Below are positions 49,101 through 59,897 of a stretch of DNA of 64,000 bases, piece by piece. The stretch spans positions 21,651,372 through 21,715,371 of the forward strand of contig NC_092797.1 in the NCBI RefSeq assembly GCF_918797505.1, in the 5' to 3' direction. Source of the DNA: Bemisia tabaci (Eukaryota > Arthropoda > Insecta > Hemiptera > Aleyrodidae). How positions within the stretch are numbered: position 1 is the first letter of the stretch; each line of letters begins with the position of its first letter. The notes beneath the pieces were generated by a model. It worked only from the letters and a program-made list of their open reading frames with translations. It had not been told where the DNA came from and searched no databases. A program made the position numbers and the translations under genes.

Positions 49101-51186
49101 CGAACTTCTGTCAACTCAACCAAATGCTCGTCAAGTAAGTTCTGCTCGCTACTTGAGTGGCTGATACAACATTTTAAAAATTTTATTTCAGATAATTAAA
49201 TAGAAATTGGAAATAACCTCACCATTAAAGAATGCAGGTGTCAGCTCTTGTTAATACCCCCTTGATTAGGCTGCTTAGATGAAAAGTTATACAACCATCT
49301 AAAAAATGTCTTCTTAAAAGTAGAAATGCTTTAATTTTTTTGTAGTTCAACCAAATGGTTATTTGGGAAGCTAACCAATTTAATTTGTTTTTCTTCTCTG
49401 TTAAATAGTGGCTGTATATTCAGTGTCCAATTTGCATGACGATTTATGGAGAGAAGAGAGGAAACCAGCCTCCAGGCACGATGGAGTGGGTTACGCTTAG
49501 CACGTCTTTGCCAGGTTTTCCTCAAGCTAGAACTATACAGATAACTTATCAGTAAGTATCACCTAACATTTAAGTTTCCTTCATATTTATTGTCAAAAAA
49601 ATTGAGTTCACACAATAGGAGACGGGTCCGCTATCCATTCATTATTATTAGAGTAAAAATATTTTTATTATTCACTGTTGTTAATTTTGAAGGGTGTGTT
49701 CCATTGAAGAGGGTTTTTTTGGCCTGAAAAGTTTGAGGATCCAAGCATGGTAACCTTTTAGTTTAGATCGTAAATCACATAGAAACATCCATATTGGCGG
49801 ACAAGTTTGTTTGAGGAATTGCAGAAATTCAATGTTCAAAATATCTTTAGCTTACTGAAGTACTGATGAAAACTTGTTTCAATCCTTTTTTAAACTATGG
49901 TAGGCATCTCCAGAAATTTTATTATCATACCAATGAAGTTGCACGTAGACGGACAACAGCAGAAAAAAAATTCAATGCTTACAATAATCTGAAAGGAGTG
50001 TAGCAATTTCTTTTTCTCTCGGGCCTTGTCTCTGCAGGATGTTTTCCTGCGATTTTTTGCAGCAAAAAATTGCACTTACAACAGTGCAAAAAATATTGAC
50101 GAACTCAATATTAATTGTAGTCCCAAGTAGGGTCCTCTTGGAGGTCCGAAACTAACTGAGAAGAGGAGTGAAAGCAAATATTGCGATATTTTCTTGTTCA
50201 CTCCTGTGTTTGTGTTTGCTTAATCTAAATAATTTGTTTCATTGAACTGCATTTTGCAATTAGAAGCTACAATTTCTAGTCCAGTCGTAAAAACTATCTT
50301 GTGCATAGCGAAGCTAATGGTACTCACGTCATTCACGAACAGATATTGTAGTTTCAAATTGCAAAATGAAGTCCAATTTTTAATTGTCTTCAATTATTAT
50401 GTAAATTCCGCTTAAATACTCGATTTTTACTAGTTTATCTTTCCGCACCAACTTGTCACCGGAAGGTGAGAGCCCTGCCCCATGGAGATGGGACAGCTGC
50501 ACATCTTTAAAGTTTTTTTTAGTGGAATTTTGATGCTGTGACAGATCTCCCTAAAACTCCTTGTGGGGACAAGGCCCTTAGAAACTTTAATTTGCACTAG
50601 AAAAAGAGATTTCTTCTGATTGTGTTACTTTTCAATAATTATTGGTGCAAAAACAGCACCTTTTTTTATTTTTTTAAATCGCTTAAGGAAAGAGAACGAA
50701 GCACAATTCTAGCAACATTGCAATTTACTTGGTTCTCTTTTAACACGCTCAGTCCACTTGAAGAAGACAAGGAAGAAATTTGCGTTTTGGTGCTTATGTT
50801 TTTTTTAACGAAATCTATTTCAAATTTTGAACAAACTTAAAATTTTTTTTTTTTTCAGTATTGCCTCTGGCATTCAAACGGCAGAACATCCAAATCCAGG
50901 CCGACCTTACTATGCTGTTGGTTTTCCTAGAGTATGTTATTTACCCGACACGGAGAAAGGCCGATTAGTTCTAAGATTATTAAGTATTGCTTTTAAGCGA
51001 AGGTTGATCTTCACAGTCGGTCGCTCAGTCACCACTGGACGCGAAGATGTTGTAACATGGAACGATATTCATCATAAGATACGACTGGATGGCCATCCTG
51101 ATCCAGGATATTTGGATCGATGTCTTGAAGAGTTGGCAGCTCACGGAGTGTTTGACTATAATCAGATATATCAAGAACTGCAATGA
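43160..51186 (+). CDS. dx: Deltex E3 ubiquitin ligase, complete eight-coding-exon gene
   Basis: Seen: coding exons 43160-43358, 43572-43720, 44959-45133, 46260-46445, 47119-47270, 48838-49134, 49409-49551 and 50859-51186 join in frame (1629 nt, 542 aa) with GT/AG borders throughout. Domain order: WWE 1 at about residues 5-75 (W9, W11, W18); WWE 2 at about 80-165 (W89, W91, W99); a Ser/Pro-rich linker at about 240-290; a RING at 340-395 with CPIC, then [10 protein letters not shown], then CPIC; and the Deltex C-terminal domain at about 398-542 with [48 protein letters not shown] and WNDIHHK. Known of the family: WWE domains bind the Notch ankyrin repeats, the RING recruits E2-ubiquitin, and the C-terminal domain binds ADP-ribose; Deltex tunes Notch trafficking and signalling. 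The start [13 protein letters not shown] matches how Deltex proteins begin and lies 18 nt after an acceptor, so an upstream non-coding exon is expected. It is shorter than fly Deltex (about 740 aa), mainly because the linker is short. Confidence 0.95.
45878..46130. mobile_element. Family A miniature element, copy 5, inside a Deltex intron
   Basis: Left end CTGCCGTGCCAAGGAATAAT, right end GTTCTTCCTTAGCACAGCAG. It sits about 130 bp upstream of the acceptor of the exon starting at 46260. Confidence 0.85.
47348..47360. repeat. Target-site duplication, left copy (13 bp)
   Basis: TCAAAACTCTCTT; an identical copy lies at 48034-48046 on the other side of the retrotransposon. Length and exact identity fit target-primed reverse transcription. 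Confidence 0.88.
47361..48033 (-). mobile_element. 5'-truncated non-LTR retrotransposon (3' end of reverse-transcriptase ORF) in a Deltex intron
   Basis: Seen: a minus-strand frame open from 48033 to 47384 encodes about 215 aa typical of the region after the catalytic reverse-transcriptase core: [73 protein letters not shown] and a basic [12 protein letters not shown]. The sequence ends in a short ATAC-type repeat tail (47361-47372 on the plus strand). It is flanked by a 13-bp direct repeat TCAAAACTCTCTT at 47348-47360 and 48034-48046. The tail and the downstream RT/thumb motifs suit an RTE-, R1- or CR1-like LINE; the clade is not decided. It sits antisense in the Deltex intron between 47,270 and 48,838. 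The catalytic FADD region is absent, so this copy cannot move by itself. The intact frame suggests a fairly recent insertion. Confidence 0.9.
48034..48046. repeat. Target-site duplication, right copy (13 bp)
   Basis: The second copy of TCAAAACTCTCTT marks the 5'-truncated end of the retrotransposon. The apparent ORF start upstream of 48034 lies in target DNA, not in the element. Confidence 0.88.
48047..48837. other. Remainder of Deltex intron 5
   Basis: AT-rich intron sequence between the retrotransposon and the RING exon. No repeat or ORF was recognised. Confidence 0.6.
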
Positions 51187-52356
51187 ATTTGATTTGATTT
51201 TTATTAATTTTTCATTATAAAATTATCTTGTTTATCTTTCTTGCCATATCTTTATTTTATTGTTCTGTATGTAACTATTTCTATTGTTTATTTTTCTATC
51301 ATATATTTACCTTTAAAATTTTGTTTTTTATATTTTTACATTTTTATAAAATTAATTCGAGAACTGTGCAAAATATATTTATATTTTTTATGAAAATTAC
51401 AGAATTTGTCTCCTTTTTTACACCTTCTTGTTCCTTAATTTCAAAACTTGAAATTCTTTAGGGATTTAAATGTGTCATGTACCATATTCCAAAAGGATCC
51501 CACCAGTGGCCGGTCGGCCCTAATTGAAGCGCTCGGATGCGGAAAAGGCCTTTCCTTGTCGCAGTGTCTCAGGATCTCTGTTGACGTTTCATCTAGGGTA
51601 GACTGGGGTTAAGTGGGCACCATTTTGTTTGAAAAATCATAAAACAAATTTGGTGATAGATAGAGTTAATCTTTAAAGTACAATGTCTTCAGTATAATGT
51701 AAGGTATCTGCAAAAAATAGTATGTTTCATTTTTTAAATTTCTTCATGGTCAAAATTTAGATTTTGTAAAAAATGGGAAAGTGCTCAGTTAACCCCGTGG
51801 GGTGGGTTAACTGGGCACTGGGGGTGGGTTGACTGGACACTAAGATGAAAAAGCATACTTTTGAAAGAGGAAACTTTTATTAAGTCAAATGAACAAGTGG
51901 AAAAGTCTTAAAAATTAAAGAAATACATCTGAGGATGATTTTTTGTTTGTCTTAATACTTATATTATGTACATTTTCACTAAGAGATACGGAAAACTTAT
52001 TTCAATGACTTCTGAATAGGTCCCATGGTTGGTTGTCCTTTTTCTCCTTTTAGTTGTTAAAATACTGCAATTAAAATCAAAAAACAAGTTTTAGTGAATG
52101 TTTTGCCTAACTTGTAATCTATGGGGTTAACTGGGAATGCCCTCTTTAATCCCATTTGGTAGTGTTCAGTTAACCCCATTTCGGAATTTCAGAGAAAAAA
52201 AATCATAAATAGTACTCAATTGGAATAATTACCAAAGTAATCACTGGAAAATAATAGTACATAAAACTATAGATGAAACAATAAAGCACTTACCAAAGCC
52301 TTCCTCAAAAGCTAGATATGTCATTTGAGCTTCAGTTCACAGCACCGGGAATTTAC

Positions 52357-52540
52357 CATAGAGAAAAAAAGGAGGTGTTTGCATTTCGGGCATCTTGGAA
52401 GTTTTTGATGACTTGATGACGTAGGTGGGTACAGCGTGAAGGGGGACGTTGCTGTACCCAGCTGTACCCACCTACGTCATCAAGTCATCAAAAACTTCCA
52501 AGATGCCCGAAATGCAAACACCTCCTTTTTTTTCTCTATG
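52357..52540. mobile_element. 184-bp near-perfect hairpin element with 9-bp target duplication
   Basis: Seen: CATAGAGAAAAAAAGGAGG on the left is mirrored by CCTCC(T)nCTCTATG on the right, with arms of about 80 bp that are nearly identical around a short loop near 52,445. The direct repeat GGAATTTAC flanks it exactly (52348-52356 and 52541-52549). A single diverged arm of the same family occurs at 30994-31055. A 9-bp duplication is known for Mutator-like transposases, among others; the superfamily is inference. Confidence 0.87.
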
Positions 52541-53216
52541 GGAATTTACTTTTCGCCCCACGAAACACGTTTGTAAACATAACTTCAAAAAAAACAAAGA
52601 TTATCAACTCAGCGCCAGGTACACTAGTAAGGGTCTATAAACTGATGGAATTGACGCGTAGTTGGTTTGAGTTTGCCCACCAGGTGGCAGCTAGGTCGAG
52701 TGTTCAGTTAACCCAGAGACAAATAGAGACCGAGCACGTTGGGTTTTCAGTGAGGCACATCAACACCAACTAACAACATACCATCCAGCGATGAGGAAAA
52801 ATATTGGAGGTTAGGACGAGTTAGTCAAAAACATCGGCCTTTCGGGTAAGCGTCTTCGGTTGAATTTCCTCGATTTTTTTAAAGTTTTTTTCTATTATAG
52901 TAACATTTTAGGTTTAAAATATTCTATTAGAATGTCGAGCGCGTTACAGAGCACTATATCGTACATAATTCAGCTCGGATTTATTCTCAGATTCGTAATA
53001 AACGGGGTCCTGTAGTACGGAGTCGTAAAGGTTTTTTTGTGATCCTTCAGAGAGAATTGCAACGGAGAAATGTCATTGATGCGGATTCTTAGCTCTTATC
53101 TTGAACGTCATATCTTTAGTGTTATTAGTGCGCGTTCACCGTTAAAATGTGTTCGATTCTTGTGCTCTAAGTTCTCAGTTTTAGTGCGAGAAAATGCTGT
53201 TTTTCCACTCCGATCC

Positions 53217-54365
53217 CTCACCATGTTTTCAAGCCCAGCATTTTGCTAATGTGTAAGTAGAAAAACCTCGTTTTACTCCTCAGACTTTTCCTCCATTTTC
53301 TAAACTGCAAGAATCAAAATTACATGATGCGCTCCTGCTCAAAAAGTGCAAGTCCAACAAGGAAACAACCCACTAATATTGCTATAATTATTGTTAATTA
53401 CTCCATGTACTGACGATTTAAAAGATTCTTCATCAAGTCATTAAAGGACTCTAGGAAAATGTTGAATGATCACCACTTCAGGTGTCTGCTGAAAATACCC
53501 GATGAAATGCATCTTTTCATGCAAAGAATATTAAAATTGTTATTCTAAAAATTTCCTTGTTTGTTCGCAGATGCTGCATAATCGGCAGATTGTTAAACAT
53601 TTTATGAATCATCACACATTGAAAACCTGTCTTTTTCCTTATGAAAATGCTCACCATGTTTTCAAGCCCAGCATTTCGCTAATGTGTAAGTAGAAAACCT
53701 CGTTTTACTCTCCAGACTTTTTCTCTATTTTCTAAACTGCATGCATTAAAATTACATGATACGCTCTTGCTCAAAAAGTGCAAGTCCAACAAGGAAAACA
53801 ACCCACTAATATTGCTATAATTATTGTTAATTACTCCATGTACTGACGATTTAAAAGATTCTACATCAAGTCATTAAAGGGCTCTAGGAAAATGTTGAAT
53901 GATCACCACTTCAGGTGTCTGCTGAAAATACCCGATGAAATGCATCTTTTCATGCAAAGAATATTAACATTGTTATTCTAAAAATTTCCTTGTTTGTTCG
54001 CAGATGCTGCATAATCGGCAGATTGTTAAACATTTTATGAATCATCACACATTGAAAACCTGTCTTTTTCCTTATGAAAATGCTCACCATGTTTTCAAGC
54101 CCAGCATTTTGCTAATGTGTAAGTAGAAAACCTCGTTTTACTCCTCAGACTTTTCCTCCATTTTCTAAACTGCAAGAATCAAAATTACATGATGCGCTCC
54201 TACTCAAAAAGTGCAAGTCCAACAAGGAAACAACCCACTAATATTGCTGTAATTATTGTGAATTACTCCATGTACTGACAATTTAAAAGATTCTCTAATA
54301 AGTCAATTGAAGACTCAATGGAAACACTGAGCAAACACCATATCAGGTGTCTGCTGTAAATAACT
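53217..54365. repeat. Tandem duplication, about 432-bp unit, 2.7 copies
   Basis: The marker CCATGTTTTCAAGCCCAGCA occurs at 53221, 53653 and 54087, giving periods of 432 and 434 bp. Copies 1 and 2 are almost identical over their full length (few substitutions, one-base indels). Copy 3 matches for about 210 bp and then diverges; remnants of its right half (GCTGCATAGTTGG) continue near 54,628. No ORF spans the unit. Confidence 0.9.
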
Positions 54366-55576
54366 GTTGGAATGTTTCTCAGCATTCTGCCTCCCCTTTC
54401 AATCGTTGGCGACACCTTTGCAGGGATAAAACTCATTTTTTAGGAGCCTAATTAACTTTTTGCATATTCATTATGGCGCATTCAATTTTGGTACGTCAAC
54501 TTTTTTAGGCGCCACAATGTCCCAGTCCTGTAATTTTATGGTTTGCCTGTAGAAGGCAGAGCACTGTCTTCACTTGAAAAATACAATGATTTTTTTTCTA
54601 AGGAAAGTATCTTTTGTGTTCACAGAAGCTGCATAGTTGGCGAACTGTAGAAGATCCAGCAATCATGATATGTGAATTCAAATCTTCAATGTAATGTGTT
54701 AAACTTGTCTACGTCTAGTGATGCTCAATGTTGTTTATCTATGATTAGTTTCTGTCACATCACCTAGCAAGAGTGTGTCACCATTGCCCTCGATTTTGTT
54801 GTAAAATGAAAATGAAATTTTATCAATTAAAGCCTTCTAAAATCTTGCTCATATCTTGCCTTTTGTCACTCAGTTTGTTTCCCCCTAGCTGTGAATATCA
54901 TTCCATGTCCATATGGCCGTAGACAATGACCGTTCCAATTTATCCTGCAAGTCATGTGTGACTTAAACCATTCAAAAATACAAACTAGGAAGAAAAGAAT
55001 AAGTCATAATATGCTACAGCATAAGTTCTATGTTTTAATGCTCAAACTATGTCTTCATTTCCATTTCATTCGCTAGATATCAATAATATCATTTTCAAAA
55101 ATAGTGAGGGCATGTTAAATTTCTTTTGAAGTTTTCAATAATGAAACATTCTGTCTCTCTCAAAATATTCCTCTGTAAGTAACGCCTGCCTAATTTCCTG
55201 AATGTGGAAGTCACCGATGCCTGAATTTTGCATTTAAGGCGCAAAATTTAGGGTACCGATGAAGATCCGAGCTCAGCAGTAATCAGTTTGTCTGAACTAT
55301 TTAAATAAATTCGATGTAAATCTTTGTTATGAAGCATTGATCTGATGACTTCTACATTCAAGGCACATTCAACTCTCACATTCAGCATGTGATTGCGGTA
55401 TCAGATAAGAAAGGAATCAAATTTAAACCAAAATTTTGCAACACCAACAACCACAACAATGATCCATCGCATTATTTAGATGTTTTGGTATCCACATTTT
55501 GGAGAGAATGTTGAAGAATGTAAACTAAGCTGAGTAAACACTTAAAATTTTAACTGAGAGCAAGCGCGAATCGTAC

Positions 55577-55837
55577 AAATTGACGGTGTAAGTCGGCAAT
55601 CACACAACTCGGTTTGCAACGTGGCTGACTTCCTGTAATACTTTAATTCTGAAATGGAAAACTACTCAACAGCAATTCTATAAAACTGCCTTGATTTTTC
55701 TTGTCCGTGCGAAAAAAATTCTGCAAAAACTTCAAGAAATGGTGTCAATTTGTTCTCCTGTAAGATAATAACATAGAGGCGGAGATTTTCAGACAACCCA
55801 AATGAGATATGTGATTGCGGACTTACACCATCGAAGT
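55577..55837. mobile_element. Family B miniature element, copy 4
   Basis: Left AAATTGACGGTGTAAGTCGG, right GGACTTACACCATCGAAG. Terminal repeats extend at least 35 bp (GGCAATCACACAACTCGG against GAGATATGTGATTGCGG). Confidence 0.82.
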
Positions 55838-56489
55838 GTTGATGTGTAGGTAAGACAGGTACTTCCATTTTGCAGCATGATGATTTTTATAGCAGGAGAA
55901 TATGGTCACAGAAGAGGAGTTCAGCTCTCCATACGAGATTATTATTGACTAAACTTCACTGTTTACGTCAATTAATAATAGCGAATCAATGCTGAAAAAG
56001 GCTGACCAATAAGATGCTGAAAAAAGGTATGGTATATTTACTCGAAGCACAGCAATAAATAATATAAGTCAACACTGGAAAAGATCTTGGTACCGCATAC
56101 AAATAAAATCCTGACCAAAACAACGCGACTTTCGGTGAGAATACTTCTAGAATCAATCAAGGTTGAGAGACAGAATACTTCTTCACTGCAGCTAAAGTAT
56201 TACTTTGAAAGCAAAGAAGATTACTATGATCATACAAATGATTCGCAAGATGATTGCCATTGGGAAAGGCTGGGAAAACAGGAGTCATAGTCAAAATACT
56301 TGGAAACAACACTTGGCACTAGGTGAAAAACGATGAAAAATACGGGATAATTTCACTAAGATGGATGTTATGTGCTACTACAATGTTCTCTACGTAACTC
56401 GTCAGCTTTTCATAGAGTTCCAAAACTTTCGTTACCGGGGAAATCATAAATTTTCTTAAAATTCTAGCTTTCCTCCATAAGAGACCGTT

Positions 56490-58160
56490 GAAATGTTTTG
56501 CCTAACTTCGGCATAACCTTATTCATCGATGGATGGTATGTTGTTAGTTGGTGTTGGGCACATCTAATTCTCGGGGATCCAACGGAACAACAGTCATGTA
56601 TTTTCTGATTTCGCCTAAAGTTGACTGATGCTACTCGGCTGTTGGCATTATGGCGGCTTGTTTACATTCTTCCTAATCAATTGCAAAGCGGAAAATTTTC
56701 CAATTTTTCATTTGAAACTCTTCCAAATTGTCATAAAATGACCTATTAGAAGGTTAAAAATTAATTCGCCCCTTTTAATCAACATTTGTGATACTTTCGG
56801 TGGTTTCACTTTATGTAGTGAGAAGCAGATTCCTCGAGACTTGGAGCCTGGTCCGCAGATTGTTCAACTTCATAATGGATAATTTTAGTTATCGAACTTT
56901 CTTTTGACTTTAAATGGTGTATAATTTTTTCTAGACAGTATCAATACCTTGTGATCAAATTCTCAATCTATTAACCTCCATATCATGTCGCAGGATAGAG
57001 ATATTTTAGCTATTTGAGATCTGTCAAGAACCTGATCACAGCAGCACTGCCAGTCTTACAGATACACTGTATTGAAATTTGACGAAAAAAATTTACTGTC
57101 TATGTCATAAGCTGCTCACTATGATAAGTATTAATCGTGAATCAAATGCTTGATGTCTCCAACATCCTATCTCTAAGCCTGACGTAGTGCGTTGAAAGCG
57201 GAGTGTTATGGCTGCGAAGCGTCGATATTTGTTGTTAAGGAGGCGTGTAAATGAAACGTTTGGATAAGCTCGCAAGCTGTACGAATTCTTTTGTGTGTGG
57301 AAAATAACTGAATGTCCAGAATTCTAAACATCTGACTGTATCTCAAGTACCTAAAAGAAATGTTGGTCAGGTCAGAGTTTGTGAATCCTTGGCAGCAGTT
57401 AATGCAATTCTTCTACATATTTAAGGCCTTCGCTCATCAAAGTTAGGTAAGTAAGAGACGCTCAGATCCATCATATTATGCTTGTCAGTATTAGTCCATA
57501 ATTCCATAGTGTAAAAATCCTTGGAGGATGAAGTGCCCATCATCTGATGGAGTTCCTGAGATTTGTTTAAGAACTTTTCTTCCTGATTATTCTCTCAATT
57601 TGACCAGAATTGTCTCTTCCACCACCATCATAAAGTATTTCAACCTTGCATTAAATGAGAAATGATGTATACGCTATCAACTTCGCCTTAGAATTCCTAA
57701 AATTGGGAGTCGTGAAACAAATAAAGTAGCTTCACCGTAAACATTTGCTAGCTTAGTTGGCAGTAAAACTCTCATTAATTCGGTGAAAATAAAAGTAAAT
57801 GTTTTTCTTCGCTCATTTCGATGAGGAAACACATTGAATACATATAAATTGTGATACTGGATGCAACTAATACTACTTCCTGTAAAATTGGAAAATGTGT
57901 AACTCGAAAAAAGGAAAGAGGATCTCACCAGAGTGCTCTCTTACAACTTATAGATCAAAATTCGTGATATTTCGGCCCTTAAAGGTTCTTTCATCATTCA
58001 GAAATAAAGAAACTAAATTTAGTTTGAACAGGCATCTTTCAAGAAAGAAATTTGACAGCTTATTTGCAGTTTTTAGCTTTTTCATAATGCGTCAAATCTA
58101 CCTCTTGACGAAAACAGGCGAAGATTCAAACCGCGCAGTACTTATTGTTGGTTTACATTT
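56490..58160 (+). repeat. Dispersed repeat, direct copy (about 1.7 kb)
   Basis: It matches 39770-41740 in the same orientation in scattered blocks: ATGTCCAGAATTC...CATCTGACTGTATCTCAAGTA, AGTTTGTGAATCCTTGGCAG, and TCTTTCATCATTCAGAAATA. It also matches its neighbour 58190-58930 in inverted orientation. No coding potential was recognised and the frames are broken. Its class is unknown. Confidence 0.75.
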
Positions 58161-58189
58161 CTCACTTACCAAACTTTAATGAGCAAAGT

Positions 58190-58930
58190 TGTTAAGTACG
58201 TAGGAGAATTTCAGTAACTGCTGCCAAGGATTCACAAACTCTGACCTGACCAACATTTCCTTCAGGTACTTGAGATACGGTCAGATGTTAGAATTCTGGA
58301 CATTCAGTTACTTTTCACACACAAAAGAAATTGTACTGCTTACAGGCTTATCCAACCGTTTCATTTACACAGCTCCTTAAAGACACATATCGACTCTTCA
58401 GTCGAAATGCTCCGCATTCAATGCATTACATCAGGCTTCGGGATAGGATTTGGAAACAGAATTATTTACAGAGAATTATCTTGAAAAAATTATACACCAT
58501 TTACAGTCAAAGAACATTTCGATTGCTAAAATAATTATCCATATGGAAGTTGAACAATCTGAGGACCAGGCTGTCTCGAGGAATCTGTTTCTCACTGCAA
58601 GAAGTGAAACCACCGAAAGTATCACAAATGTTGAGTAGAAGGGGTGAATTAATTATTTACTTGGTAAAAAGTCATTTTATGACAAATTCGGAGAGTTTCA
58701 AAGGAAAAATTGGAAAATTTTTCCGTTTTGCAAGTGATAAGGAAGAATGTAAACAAATCGCCATATTGCCAAAAGCTCACCAGATGCGACTAGCACCAGT
58801 CAACTTTAGGCGAAATCAGAAAAATGATGACCGTTGTTTTGTTGAATCCGCGAGAATTAGATGTGCCTCACTCAAAATACATTGGTGGAATAGGGCGTGC
58901 TCGGTCTCTATTTGTCTCTGAGTTAACCCG
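58190..58930 (-). repeat. Inverted partial copy of the 56.5-kb repeat
   Basis: CTGCCAAGGATTCACAAACT and GAATTCTGGACATTCAGTTA are reverse complements of blocks at 57300-57410. TTGAACAATCTGAGGACCAG mirrors 56850-56870, and the far end mirrors 56510-56640. Together with 56490-57480 it forms a large imperfect inverted repeat around a spacer of about 700 bp. Confidence 0.78.
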
Positions 58931-59897
58931 CCGTGCCCACTTAACCCCAGGCTACCCTACCATAATACCTACCTAATTAAAGCAAATGCATGGAATTTGT
59001 CCATACTTTTACTGAATTTTCTTTATGATTCTACAATGATGAAGACTAAAAATTTCAGGAAATTCACCCCTAGTTTCCTCTCTAGAATATTAATTAGCAG
59101 TAGAGAGTCTGAAACGCCGCAACCATAAAATGTCCTCTCTGCACCCAATGCCTCAATCAGGGTGGCTCTTTGGGTTTTGCATGATGCATTCTGACATACC
59201 TACGATCGATATAATTTAAATTTTAACCATTTTGGTGGGTCAGCTTGTGGAAATCGAAATTTCAGTCATTAGATCAATCATTAAGGAATGTTTGAGCCAA
59301 AAATCATCCTCCTAAATCTTCAATAAAGTCAAAAATACATTTCCATATTGCAACTGCAATTTCAACGAATTGTCATCGATGGTCAATTGGAAACACGGCT
59401 TTTAGTTTTGCTGTAAGATTTTGGAAAATTATTTTTGGTTCGATTATTCTTCAATGACACAGACTGGACTTTTGATTTTCTCTAAGTAGGTACTACAATC
59501 CATCTATAAATCAAAATTTGAAATCTACAGAATTACAGATCAAACCGAGAAAGCATGCGCGAAAGATGAAGATCCACGTTTATCAAAAAAGCCGTCGCGG
59601 CGTTGCCGCAGCGTGCGTAATTAAAAACTTAACTGCACTGTTGCACTCAAACTGCACTGTAAGCAAGTTCTCATAGTTCTCATTGGACCGAATCAGGTTC
59701 AGGAGATGGCTGCCTTCCCTCCTCCCCTCCTCCTCCTCTGTTCTGTTTTGTCCTCACTCCTCATTCATCCTGCGATTTTGCCCCTTGCGTGCCGGGACTG
59801 AGAAAAAGGTAAACAAAGAAAGAAAAAACCGATTGAACGAAATACGAAATTGCTTTTTAAGTTTGAAGTGGTTACAGGCAGAATGTAGTGGTGTTTG

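Larger units (their letters stand above)
51595..58958. mobile_element. 7.4-kb block bounded by 26-bp terminal inverted repeats
   Basis: Seen: AGGGTAGACTGGGGTTAAGT at 51595 continues into GGGCAC and is matched, with one mismatch in 26, by the reverse complement at 58933-58958. Relatives of the GTTAACTGGGCAC motif recur inside (near 51,790, 51,806, 51,826, 52,123, 52,185, 52,697 and 58,921). A second inverted match links 52695-52725 (AACCCAGAGACAAATAGAGA) with 58880-58925. No transposase ORF was found inside. It may be one large non-autonomous element or two separate repeats that happen to face each other; no target duplication was recognised. Confidence 0.55.
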
